DNA of 26,925 nucleotides, taken from positions 1-26,925 of the forward strand of contig JAAZAH010000047.1 in NCBI GenBank assembly GCA_012514415.1, written 5' to 3'. This document shows, piece by piece, positions 1-7,267 of the stretch. The DNA comes from Sandaracinaceae bacterium (GTDB lineage: Bacteria; Myxococcota_A; Polyangia; Polyangiales; Houyiibacteriaceae). The translations under genes were made by a program, and so were the position numbers. Every line of letters begins with the position of its first letter. Position 1 is the first letter of the stretch. The notes under the pieces are model-generated. The model worked only from the letters and a program-made list of their open reading frames with translations. It was not told where the DNA came from and did not search any database.

Positions 1-1
1 C

Positions 2-154
2 GTCTTCCTCGATATGGCGCATTATACGATGGTGAAAACGACGACCTTTAACGGCGTGCCGCTCCCCGATATCGTCGTCTGGGAAGACGAGCTCGGTGAA
101 GCGCGGGTCATCAAGCGCTTCGGCTACGAGGATTATCGCGATCGGCTGAGCTGA
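2..154 (+). CDS. C-terminal fragment of an unidentified protein (truncated by window edge)
   Basis: An open frame enters from the left edge and ends at TGA 152-154, giving about 50 residues that begin VFLDMAHYTMVKTTTF and end YEDYRDRLS. The alternating polar and hydrophobic pattern, with a segment LPDIVVWEDELGEARVIKRF, resembles the last strands of a beta-sheet protein of the LolA/outer-membrane-lipoprotein-sorting type. That resemblance is weak and I do not assign a function. The gene reads in the same direction as the phosphatase that follows 80 bases later. Confidence 0.55.
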   Translation, partial: VFLDMAHYTMVKTTTFNGVPLPDIVVWEDELGEARVIKRFGYEDYRDRLS

Positions 155-159
155 GGCGT

Positions 160-190
160 TTTGGCGCAGTCTCGCGGTCAAGGCGCCAAA
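160..190 (+). terminator. Stem-loop after the first gene, possible weak terminator
   Basis: TTTGGCGC (160-167) and GCGCCAAA (183-190) form a perfect 8-bp stem with a 15-base loop, six bases after the upstream stop codon. No T-tract follows on the + strand, so it may be a weak terminator or a 3'-end stabilising hairpin. Confidence 0.35.
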
Positions 191-234
191 CACTCTGGAC
201 GAGAGCGCGGCGGGAGATGTGCTAGGCTCTTCGC

Positions 235-714
235 GTGTTTCGCGTTTGTTTTGTTTGCCTCGGCAATATCTGTCGATCGCCGACGGCCGAGGGCGTCCTT
301 CAACATCTTATCGACGAGCGCGGTCTTGGCGATAGGCTGAGCGTCGATAGCGCGGGAACGGCCGCGTATCACATCGGTAAGCGCCCTGATGCGCGTTCGA
401 TCGCCACGGCCAAAAGGCGCGGGTTCGAGCTCCCGGGTGTCGCGCGTCAGTTCACCACCGAGGATTTCGACCGATTCGATCTCATCCTCGTCATGGATCA
501 TAGCAACGAGCAGAACGTTCTCCGCCTCGCTCGAGATGAGCGTGATCGCCAAAAGGTGCGGCTCTTTCGTGCGTTCGAACCCGAAGCTGGGGAACGCGCC
601 GAGGTGCCCGATCCGTATTATGGGGGCGATGAGGGATTCGAAGAGGTTTTTGATATTTGCGAGCGCTCGGCTCGCGGCCTCATCGAGTACCTCGAGGCGA
701 GGGAATGGCGTTAG
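235..714 (+). CDS. Low-molecular-weight protein-tyrosine-phosphatase family protein
   Basis: 159 residues, the usual length for the family. The P-loop signature CLGNICRS lies at residues 8-15, giving the CX5R pair C8 and R14 (nucleophile and phosphate-binding arginine). The general-acid loop DPYYGG begins at D126. It should hydrolyse phosphomonoesters in the cytoplasm by a phosphocysteine mechanism. The start is GTG at 235, the only start close to the P-loop, which must lie near the N terminus in this family. The downstream fructosamine-kinase gene begins at 705, inside this gene. That neighbour suggests the substrate may be phosphorylated glycation adducts or sugar phosphates on proteins rather than phosphotyrosine, because LMW-PTP homologues next to bacterial FN3K homologues have been linked to protein deglycation. 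The pairing is seen; the substrate is inferred. Confidence 0.93.
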   Translation: MFRVCFVCLGNICRSPTAEGVLQHLIDERGLGDRLSVDSAGTAAYHIGKRPDARSIATAKRRGFELPGVARQFTTEDFDRFDLILVMDHSNEQNVLRLARDERDRQKVRLFRAFEPEAGERAEVPDPYYGGDEGFEEVFDICERSARGLIEYLEAREWR

Positions 715-1547
715 TTGAAGCGCTCGAAGCGAGAGTGGGGGCGACTGTGGAGCGCCTCTCCCCCCTATATAAAAGCAGCTTTGGGCCGACCTATCGCGCT
801 GAGTTGAGTGATGGACGCGCGTTATTCGTCAAGAGCTCGGACGCTCCGACGGAACGCTTTTTTGCCGAGGCCGATGGCCTGAGCGCGATCGCCTCGACCG
901 GTGCGATCCGGACACCCAAGGTGATCGAGGTGGGCGATTGCTTCCTGGCCCTCGAGTACATCGAGAGCGCCCCTCCTCGACGGGGATACGCGCGGCGTTT
1001 CGGCGAGAAGCTCGCCGCTTTACACCGCGTCTCGGCCGAACGCTTTGGTCATCACCGCGACAACTTCATCGGAGCGCTTCCTCAATCGAATCGCCTCCAC
1101 GATTCCTTCATCGATTTTTACCGATGTGAGCGCCTCATTCCGATGCGAGAACGAACCGCGGACGCACTGGGCGAAGAAGGTTCGGCGCTCCTCGACCGGC
1201 TGATCGACGAGCTCGGCTCCCACCTCGAGATGAACGAGCCGCCTTCACTCATTCACGGCGATCTCTGGAACGGCAATGTGATGAGCGACGGTGAGGGAAA
1301 GCCCGTGATCTTCGACCCTGCCGTCGCCTACGCCGATCGCGAGCTCGATCTCGCCATGCTCGAGCTCTTTGGCGGTTTTGGCTCCGAGTTTTATCGAGCC
1401 TATGATGCGACCTATCCGCGTCGCCCGGGGTGGAAACAGAGGCAGCCCATCTACCAGCTCTATTATCTTCTGGTGCACGTCGCTCTCTTTGGCGGCTCCT
1501 ATATCCAATCGACAAAGCGCGCATTGCGATCGATCCTCGCGCGATGA
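705..1547 (+). CDS. Fructosamine-3-kinase family protein (ketosamine/ribulosamine kinase)
   Basis: 280 residues, typical for the FN3K/YniA family of the aminoglycoside-phosphotransferase-like fold. Visible features are the Gly-containing nucleotide loop near residue 24-30, a probable ATP-binding lysine K43 in LFVKSS, the catalytic loop HGDLWNGN (184-191) with catalytic D186, and the metal-binding DPA at 204-206. FN3K-family enzymes phosphorylate the sugar of protein-bound ketosamines, making them unstable so that they fall off; many bacterial members prefer ribulosamines or erythrulosamines. The ATG at 705 lies inside the phosphatase gene (10-base overlap), and the stop overlaps the next start as ATGA, so the three genes are probably translationally coupled. 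A longer in-frame start at 657 would run deep into the phosphatase and is unlikely. Confidence 0.92.
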   Translation: MALVEALEARVGATVERLSPLYKSSFGPTYRAELSDGRALFVKSSDAPTERFFAEADGLSAIASTGAIRTPKVIEVGDCFLALEYIESAPPRRGYARRFGEKLAALHRVSAERFGHHRDNFIGALPQSNRLHDSFIDFYRCERLIPMRERTADALGEEGSALLDRLIDELGSHLEMNEPPSLIHGDLWNGNVMSDGEGKPVIFDPAVAYADRELDLAMLELFGGFGSEFYRAYDATYPRRPGWKQRQPIYQLYYLLVHVALFGGSYIQSTKRALRSILAR

Positions 1548-1921
1548 AGAGACGCGGCATCATTCTCATCGATCATGGGAGCCGAAGGGCAGAGGCAAAC
1601 GCGGCGCTCGAGACGATGGCGAGCTATCTCGAGGCGGCCCTTGGGGGCGGGCTCGTCGTGGCCTTCGCGCATATGGAGCTCGCGCCTCCCTCACTTTTCG
1701 AGGCAGCGCGCGCGCTGGTCGAAGACGGCGTCCGAGACATCGTCGTCTTTCCGTATTTTTTATCCGATGGTCGGCATGTGAGCGAGGACATTCCCCAGCA
1801 GATGGAGGAAGCCGCGGCGGCCTTCCCCGGATCGCGCTTCCGACTCCTCGGCCCGCTAGGGCCCGATCGCGAGCTGGCGGCGCTCATCGCGAGGCGCATC
1901 CTCGCCGCCGACGAAACATAG
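1544..1921 (+). CDS. Small CbiX/SirB-type chelatase family protein
   Basis: 125 residues, matching the short single-domain CbiX (CbiX-S) chelatases. The N-terminal motif IDHGSRR supplies H11, and the second half has FPYFLSDGRHVSEDIP with H78; these two histidines occupy the positions used for metal binding in sirohydrochlorin cobalt- or ferrochelatases. The likely role is metal insertion into sirohydrochlorin for siroheme or cobalamin in the cytoplasm. No other siroheme or cobalamin gene is nearby (hemB is 18 kb away), so the tetrapyrrole substrate is inferred from family only. The ATG at 1544 overlaps the kinase stop as ATGA; upstream in-frame starts fall inside the kinase and are rejected. 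No obvious ribosome binding site is needed if it is coupled. Confidence 0.88.
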   Translation: MKRRGIILIDHGSRRAEANAALETMASYLEAALGGGLVVAFAHMELAPPSLFEAARALVEDGVRDIVVFPYFLSDGRHVSEDIPQQMEEAAAAFPGSRFRLLGPLGPDRELAALIARRILAADET

Positions 1922-2086
1922 AAGGTCGCCCCGACGAAGATCCGCTTCACTTAGGGATCCTCCCCTATTCAGTCGAAGCGGGATCGTGCGTTTCTTTTCC
2001 ACTCGGATAGCGCACTCCATCGCGGGCACGAAGTCGATGCTCGATACGGAGTCGCAGCTGCCGGGCGAAAGGAGCGAGAGAGGAGA

Positions 2087-2725
2087 ATGGAGCGACGATT
2101 GGGATCGAGACATCGGTGGCGTGCGTCGGGGGCAGCAAATGCGCGCGCGTACGCAATCTTCAGCTTCATCGAGGCGGCGCGCTTCCGATTTGGTGCAGAG
2201 GGCATCTCGGCCGTTTTGAGCGACCTCGACCGCGCTCGCCTCGCGGAGCTCCGTGCCATCCAAGGCCCCGATGAATGGATCCCGCTTCAGCTCTATTTCG
2301 CACTCTATCGTGCAGCGGCACGCCAGCTCTACGATCACGATCCCGAGGGCGCATTCGAGCTCTCCCGCATCGCGAGGCGATACGATATACGCGAGCTTTT
2401 TCGGACCCTGGGCTTTTCGGAAGGGGCGGGCGCGGCGCTGGATTCGTTGCGCCTGATTCGACGCCATCATTTCGATGGGGGGCATCTCGAGCTTCACCAC
2501 CCATCCGCCGGTCGCCTCAAAGCCGTGCTTTCGGAGATGCCCGAAATGGATGCGATCGTCGCCAACGAGTTCGCCGGATTCATCGTCGGCTATCTCGATA
2601 TGAGCCACGTCCGCCGCGTCCGCGTTCACGATCTCCAATTCGATCGGAAATGCTGCGCCGTCTGGATCGATTATCGTGTCGATCGCGCCAAGCTCCTGAC
2701 CGACCTCACTTATTCGGTGAGGTAG
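2087..2725 (+). CDS. HNOB/V4R- or DUF2378-like orphan protein
   Basis: 212 residues, not recognised with certainty. The layout is a helical N-terminal part with EWIPLQLYFALYRAAARQLY near residue 63-82, a middle HHFDGGHLEL turn, and a C-terminal strand region ending KCCAVWIDYRVD. This resembles the Myxococcus paralogue family DUF2378/TIGR02265 and the heme-NO-binding/V4R fold, proteins of about 180-200 residues that often occur as orphan sensors. No heme ligand can be assigned by eye. An AGGAG sits only one base before the ATG, too close for an ideal Shine-Dalgarno. The gene is 165 bases downstream of the chelatase and converges with the L,D-transpeptidase gene, overlapping it by 16 bases. A 305-codon antisense frame over the same region lacks family features and is treated as a shadow. 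Confidence 0.7.
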   Translation: MERRLGSRHRWRASGAANARAYAIFSFIEAARFRFGAEGISAVLSDLDRARLAELRAIQGPDEWIPLQLYFALYRAAARQLYDHDPEGAFELSRIARRYDIRELFRTLGFSEGAGAALDSLRLIRRHHFDGGHLELHHPSAGRLKAVLSEMPEMDAIVANEFAGFIVGYLDMSHVRRVRVHDLQFDRKCCAVWIDYRVDRAKLLTDLTYSVR

Positions 2726-4215
2726 ACGCGGCTCCCGGAGGGCGCTTCGGGATCGTCGTAAATCCCAAACCAAGCGGGCGGCAATTCGGGTTCCGTGAGG
2801 TTGAAGACCGTCATGGCATCGTGGGGGCTGAGGTTAACGCAGCCATGGGATCGCGGGATGCCCAATCGATCGTGCCAGAACGCCGCATGGATCGCATACG
2901 AACCCTGATAGTATTGTGTGTAGGGAACGTCCTCGATCCGATACTGATCACCTTTAGGGGTGTCGGGTGATACGTCGTTCATCGTCCGCCCTACGAACTT
3001 CTTATCGATGCGGAAGACTCCGGGGGGCGTGGCATGTGCTTCGACACCGGTCGAAACGACGGTCGCGAAGATCGGCTCCTTGCCGCGGTAGACGACGAGC
3101 GTCTGCTCCGCAAGATCGACGTGGATCCACACCTCATCGGAGCGAACCTCAAATGGAGGCTCAATCCGTTCAGCGTGGGCGATGAACCATTCCTTGAACG
3201 CCCAATCCCCGCCGACGCGGTGCGCAAGGAAGCGCCCGATGAGCTCTCGTTTCTGCGAGTGCGGCAAGAGCGCATAGCGAGGGAAAACCTCCGCATCCTC
3301 ATCGTCGACGAGCGACTCGTTCCCGTCTTCGTCGCGGACGATGCGCGACGGCCTCCCGGGGCGCGCGACGAAGCCGAGGGGAAGGTTGAATTCACCCCCG
3401 AGGTGGACGCCTCGGTGCTCGCTCGCCTCGACTTTGAGGAGCGAGTCCGCGAAGAGGACTTCTCCCTGAGCATTTCGGATGTAGCGGCTGCCTTCGTCGA
3501 TGCCGCGCGGGCTCGAGATATAATAACCCCGGGCGAGGAAGCGATCGATGACCCGAGGGCGGCGAGGCTCGCCTTCGATCTTTCCTTCGAGGAAGGCCTC
3601 CAATTTCTCGGATTCGTTTCGCTTATAATGGCGAAGGCGGCGGACGTAGGCGAGCACGGCTTCGCGCTCCTGATAGTTGCGCGGGAAGCGCTTTAGGACA
3701 GGCGCGTCCTCCATCGTCACGAAATAATAATCGTAAGGGAGAGGATGCTCGCTCACGGGCGGCGGAAAGATGCGATGCGCTTCTGTGATCTCTCCTTCTT
3801 CATCGATGAGGATCTCGGTGCCCGCGCAAGCGTAGCCGCGGGGATAGAGCTCAAGGAAGCCGTGCGTACAGCCTGGATGGTCTCCGTCGAGCGCGCGCGC
3901 GCGCACCCTGGTGTTTCGCCGAATGAACCCGAGGATACGCGCGTCCCGTTTGGGTTCGGCGCGGATCCCGAGCTGAAAATACCGGACAGTGCCCTCGATC
4001 GGATACTCGCGGGCGATCCTCTCTGCCTTTGCTTCCTCATCCTCGACTTCACTGTCGGCGCGGCGGTCGGAGATGGATTCCGAGCTCGGGTGCGGTTCTG
4101 GCGTTTGGACCGTTTCGCGCGCCGTCCCCTCCACCACCTCCGAGGGGGAACGGAGCGCGAGACCGACGATAAGGGCGAGTGCGACGAGGACCGCGGCGGC
4201 AATCGAGATACGCAT
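2710..4215 (-). CDS. L,D-transpeptidase (YkuD domain) with SH3-like region
   Basis: 501 residues, larger than minimal YkuD enzymes. Residues 1-22 are a signal peptide or membrane anchor (MRISIAAAVLVALALIVGLA); a Ser/Glu-rich linker follows to about residue 70, then a segment at about 72-135 that looks like a bacterial SH3 domain, then a long middle region. The C-terminal YkuD catalytic domain is at about 370-485, with H443 in AIHAAFWHD and the catalytic SHGC at 456-459 (C459). Such enzymes act in the periplasm, forming 3-3 peptidoglycan cross-links or attaching proteins to peptidoglycan. The central region (about 140-360) has no motif I recognise. The start ATG at 4215 is immediately followed by a good signal sequence. 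The gene stands alone and is transcribed divergently from the hydrolase operon. Confidence 0.9.
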   Translation of the reverse strand: MRISIAAAVLVALALIVGLALRSPSEVVEGTARETVQTPEPHPSSESISDRRADSEVEDEEAKAERIAREYPIEGTVRYFQLGIRAEPKRDARILGFIRRNTRVRARALDGDHPGCTHGFLELYPRGYACAGTEILIDEEGEITEAHRIFPPPVSEHPLPYDYYFVTMEDAPVLKRFPRNYQEREAVLAYVRRLRHYKRNESEKLEAFLEGKIEGEPRRPRVIDRFLARGYYISSPRGIDEGSRYIRNAQGEVLFADSLLKVEASEHRGVHLGGEFNLPLGFVARPGRPSRIVRDEDGNESLVDDEDAEVFPRYALLPHSQKRELIGRFLAHRVGGDWAFKEWFIAHAERIEPPFEVRSDEVWIHVDLAEQTLVVYRGKEPIFATVVSTGVEAHATPPGVFRIDKKFVGRTMNDVSPDTPKGDQYRIEDVPYTQYYQGSYAIHAAFWHDRLGIPRSHGCVNLSPHDAMTVFNLTEPELPPAWFGIYDDPEAPSGSRVYLTE

Positions 4216-4479
4216 GCGTCGCCTTGGATAGCATAAATCTCAAGCGACTTGCGCCGATGGCTTCGCTAGGGTCGAAGAAATCAGGCAAGAGCTCCGCTTG
4301 GGCTTATGGGTGTTTGTGCGTGCGCTCGGCCGATGAAGGCGGCGTGTCCATCCCGGCCTGCGATCGTGATCTTGGCGAAACTTTTGAGCGGTCTGGGTTT
4401 TCGGGGAAGCCCGGACCTTCGCCCTCTCCGCAGCCGAAGCGCTTGCCGAAAACCTATCAACCCCGCATCCTCATTCCAT
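4216..4479. other. Divergent intergenic region (264 bp)
   Basis: This is the longest non-coding stretch in the window, lying between the L,D-transpeptidase start and the hydrolase start. It should hold both promoters. I see no convincing -35/-10 pair, no strong inverted repeat and no small ORF with a ribosome binding site. The hydrolase frame is open through much of it (in-frame starts from 4306), but the translation there is Arg/Ser/Pro-rich and unlike coding sequence. Confidence 0.5.
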
Positions 4480-5535
4480 ATGAGCGCGATATGGATCAAG
4501 CCGCTAGGCGCCGCGATCGATCGGGGCTTTCGTGACCTTCTCATCAACCCTGCGCCCCGCCGGAGGGATACGCGGAGCTTCGAGGAGCGCCTCCGTGACA
4601 TCGAAAGCGAAACAGCGCGTCTCGCGGCGCCCGAGTTCATCGCCGATCCCGAATCCTTCTTTCCCACGTACCGCATCGATGAGGTGAGGGAGAGGGAAGC
4701 GCGCTCACGTGTGCAGGGGGTGGCGCGCGATCTGAGCTGGCAAAGTGCTTTCAGCGCCCATTTCCCGGAAAACCAAGAGCGCTTCGCCAAGCTTCGACGA
4801 AACTCCTTTGCGCGAATGCGGCTCATCCAGCGTGATCCACGCGATCCGCGGCCGACGCTGATTCTGATCCACGGCTTTCTCGGTGGCAATCCGGTCTTCG
4901 AAGAGCTGCTCTTTCCGGCGTCGGCCTTGTTTGAAGCGGGATACGATCTCGCCCTCGTGACGCTACCGGGGCATGGGGCCCGCCGAGAAGGCGGCGCGCT
5001 CAGCCGGCCGAGCTGGCCCGGAAGGGGCCCCTCCTTCACGATCGACGGCTACCGACAAGCCATCGCCGACCTCCGCGCCATCCTCGATTATTTATTGCGT
5101 CTGGGTGCGCCGAGTGTGGGCGGCATTGGCATGAGCCTCGGAGGTTATACCGTCTCACTCCTTGCGACGGTCGAAGAGCGACTCTCGCTCGCCATCCCCT
5201 ACATTCCCCTCGCTTCGCACGCGGATTATCTCTTTGACAATGGGCTTCTTGGCCCCGATGTCGAGCGCGCTTCGATCCTGCGGGAGCGTCTCGAGCGCCT
5301 CTTTTCGGCCGTGAGTCCGTTGAGCCGACCGCCACTCATCCCGCGCGAGGGGAGGGCGGTCGTGGTGGGTGAAGTCGACGCGATCACCCCCCCTTCGCAT
5401 GGGGAGCGCATTGCGCGTCATTGGGGAGTCGAACCCTATTACTTTGGGGGTGCACACCTTCTGCAGATCGGAAGGACCGAAGCGATCCTGAGCGCACTTC
5501 TTCGAACCTCGGCGGCGCTTCGGGACCCCCGATGA
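4480..5535 (+). CDS. Alpha/beta hydrolase family protein
   Basis: 351 residues. The hydrolase core begins near residue 124 with TLILIHGF (oxyanion HG at 131-132). The nucleophile elbow GMSLGG gives S219, a probable acid lies in VVVGEVD (E298/D300), and a late GAHLLQ supplies H326, so a full Ser-Asp/Glu-His triad is plausible. The first 120 residues form an unassigned N-terminal extension. No signal peptide is seen, so it is probably cytoplasmic, or membrane-associated through partners. The substrate is unknown; the fold covers esterases, lipases and thioesterases. It resembles the ABHD18-like group slightly, but I would not insist on that. ATG 4480 was chosen over in-frame 4306 because the intervening translation is not protein-like. 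The stop overlaps the start of the following lipoprotein as ATGA. Confidence 0.85.
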   Translation: MSAIWIKPLGAAIDRGFRDLLINPAPRRRDTRSFEERLRDIESETARLAAPEFIADPESFFPTYRIDEVREREARSRVQGVARDLSWQSAFSAHFPENQERFAKLRRNSFARMRLIQRDPRDPRPTLILIHGFLGGNPVFEELLFPASALFEAGYDLALVTLPGHGARREGGALSRPSWPGRGPSFTIDGYRQAIADLRAILDYLLRLGAPSVGGIGMSLGGYTVSLLATVEERLSLAIPYIPLASHADYLFDNGLLGPDVERASILRERLERLFSAVSPLSRPPLIPREGRAVVVGEVDAITPPSHGERIARHWGVEPYYFGGAHLLQIGRTEAILSALLRTSAALRDPR

Positions 5536-6047
5536 GCGCGCAATCCACGATGGAGGATGAGCGGAAAATGCCGAGGATTGGTTCGGCCTCCGAGAGAAGG
5601 CGCGCCCATCGGCAGCGCTCTGGTTTTCTTCTGATTTTGGCTTGGGCGCTCAGCGTGAGTTTGAGTCTGGTCGCCTGTCGTAAAGACGAAGTCAGCGAGG
5701 CCGAGAGGCTTCACGAGCTCTTGAGCGGACTTGAAAGCCCCGAACTAAGCGTTGCCGCGCGTAAAGAACGCCTCGAGGCCGTCCGAGCGCTCCATCTCAA
5801 TGAGTCCGAGCACCGCGCTGTCCGCGATGCGTGTCTCAAGCTGCACGCTTCACTCATCGCCGCCGAGGAAGCCACCCGGGAAGCCACCCCGCGCCTCGAC
5901 GCGCTTGAAAAACTTCCTCTCGAAGAGAGGCCCGCGGAGGAAGAAGAAGCCATCCGTCAGCTCCTTGTCCAATCGCGTGAGGCCCTCCGCGAAGCCGAAG
6001 GGAACCGTGAGGCCTGCCTAGGCGGGATGATGCGCCTTGAACGATAG
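5532..6047 (+). CDS. Small predicted lipoprotein, helical
   Basis: 171 residues with an unusually long Arg-rich N-region (1-30), a hydrophobic stretch FLLILAWALSVSLSLVAC (32-49) and a lipobox LVAC giving lipidated C49. The start could instead be ATG 5550 or 5568, which would shorten the N-region to a normal length. The mature part is charged, Glu/Arg/Leu-rich and almost certainly helical or coiled-coil, with no recognised domain. It overlaps the hydrolase stop as ATGA and is followed after two bases by the beta-propeller gene, so the three are probably one operon. The function is unknown. Confidence 0.75.
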   Translation: MSAQSTMEDERKMPRIGSASERRRAHRQRSGFLLILAWALSVSLSLVACRKDEVSEAERLHELLSGLESPELSVAARKERLEAVRALHLNESEHRAVRDACLKLHASLIAAEEATREATPRLDALEKLPLEERPAEEEEAIRQLLVQSREALREAEGNREACLGGMMRLER

Positions 6048-6049
6048 AG

Positions 6050-7135
6050 ATGAGGGTTCGGATCCCGCACTTAATTTTCAGCGGGCGGCGGCCAGTTCGC
6101 GCGGGTCGGACGCGCGGCATCACCGCGTGCATCGCCGCCTTCATGGTGGGGGGGGCCGCGCTTGAATCGGGATGCGCGCGCCCTACGCCGACGCTTTACG
6201 AGACGCTCACGCTTGCCTATTCACACACGCCCGCGCCTCCTACTCCTCAAAAGACCCGGCCGCTTGAGACCTTCTCGAGCATACCGAGTCCGCGAGCGTT
6301 CGCTTACGATCCGGAGCGCGACGAGCTCCTCGTAGGGGTGCGCATCGGAGAATCGTCCTCGGTCGAAACGGAGGCGTTCGTCATGCGTCTGGATGGCGAA
6401 GGGCGCCTGCTCGATCCCCGCTATCTCGATCAAATCGCCCCCGGCGAGAAGCTTCGCGATCTCCGCGATCTGGCGCTCAGCGAAGATACGCTCTACGTGC
6501 TCGAATCGTGGCGTCTCCTCCTCTTCAACCGTGCGGGCGGCGAACTCCGCCGCGCGATCCCCATCGAGGGTGCTCGCGCGCTCCACGCGCTCACCTTAGG
6601 GCCCAACGGAGAGGTTTATCTTGCCGATCGTGGACTCCGCCTGGGCGATCGCGGCTTCATCCCCGAAGAGAGTGATGCCATCTACCGCGTCGAGCCCGAT
6701 GGGCGTGTCCATACGCTCGCTCAGGGCAATGAGCTCGGAAGGCCCTCGGGCATCGCCTTCGCCGAAGATGGCCTTTGGATTGTGAGCTTTGCGACTGGCG
6801 CCCTTTATCGTCTCACCGACGAGGGCGAGGTGGTGGATCGGCAGACGCTCCCCGCAGGAAGCCTCGATGGGATCATCGCCCTCCCGGATGGGAGATTCGC
6901 CATCGGGAGCTGGGAGGCGCGCGGCGTCCTCGTCGGAGAAAAGCGGGGAGAGTTCTCCGTCGAGATTCGTGGCGTCGAGGGGCCGGCGGCCATCGCGATC
7001 ACAAAACCTGTGCGCGATTCGAACGCTTCGAGGCTCTTCGTCGCGCTTCCTCTTTTTGACGAAGTCCGCGTGTTCGAGATCGAATCGCATGCTTCGACGC
7101 TCGCCGCACAATCGCTCTCCCCTGATGCTGAGTGA
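6050..7135 (+). CDS. Predicted exported beta-propeller protein (SMP-30/NHL-like)
   Basis: 361 residues. A Tat-unlike Arg-rich N-region and a hydrophobic segment (about 24-40) precede an ESGC sequence at C42; the -3 residue is Glu, so the lipobox is poor and the protein may be a lipoprotein or simply exported. From about residue 75, repeated blade-like units follow (for example FAYDPERDELLVGVR, LTLGPNGEVYLADRG, IAFAEDGLWIVSF, IALPDGRFAIGSW). This is the pattern of SMP-30/gluconolactonase or NHL six-bladed propellers. I cannot identify a metal-binding set that would prove lactonase activity, so a ligand-binding role is equally possible. It starts two bases after the small lipoprotein stop, which suggests co-expression at the cell envelope. 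Confidence 0.78.
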   Translation: MRVRIPHLIFSGRRPVRAGRTRGITACIAAFMVGGAALESGCARPTPTLYETLTLAYSHTPAPPTPQKTRPLETFSSIPSPRAFAYDPERDELLVGVRIGESSSVETEAFVMRLDGEGRLLDPRYLDQIAPGEKLRDLRDLALSEDTLYVLESWRLLLFNRAGGELRRAIPIEGARALHALTLGPNGEVYLADRGLRLGDRGFIPEESDAIYRVEPDGRVHTLAQGNELGRPSGIAFAEDGLWIVSFATGALYRLTDEGEVVDRQTLPAGSLDGIIALPDGRFAIGSWEARGVLVGEKRGEFSVEIRGVEGPAAIAITKPVRDSNASRLFVALPLFDEVRVFEIESHASTLAAQSLSPDAE

Positions 7136-7197
7136 ACCGCGCGGCGCTTGTCGACAGCGCATCTTCACGCCGAGGCTCGGGGACGGGCTCCAAGAAA

Positions 7198-7229
7198 AAC
7201 GCCGCCCACGATCAACGGAGGGCGGCGTT
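7198..7229 (-). terminator. Rho-independent terminator of the P450 gene, possibly bidirectional
   Basis: AACGCCGCCC (7198-7207) and GGGCGGCGTT (7220-7229) form a perfect 10-bp GC-rich stem with a 12-base loop. Read on the - strand, the stem is followed by TTTTTCTTGG, a proper U-tract, about 40 bases beyond the P450 stop. On the + strand the following bases are TTCGATT, so it may also end the propeller operon less efficiently. Confidence 0.85.
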
Positions 7230-7267
7230 CGATTGGAGCCATCGGTCTTTGGGCTTGAACTGAGGCC

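Noticed and set aside
1856..2773. 305-codon open frame on the - strand
   Set aside because: It is antisense to the orphan protein, overlaps the chelatase end and the transpeptidase end, and its translation has no family pattern.
4306..4479. N-terminal extension of the alpha/beta hydrolase
   Set aside because: The 58 added residues are Arg/Ser/Pro/Cys-rich and look non-coding; ATG 4480 gives a sensible start.
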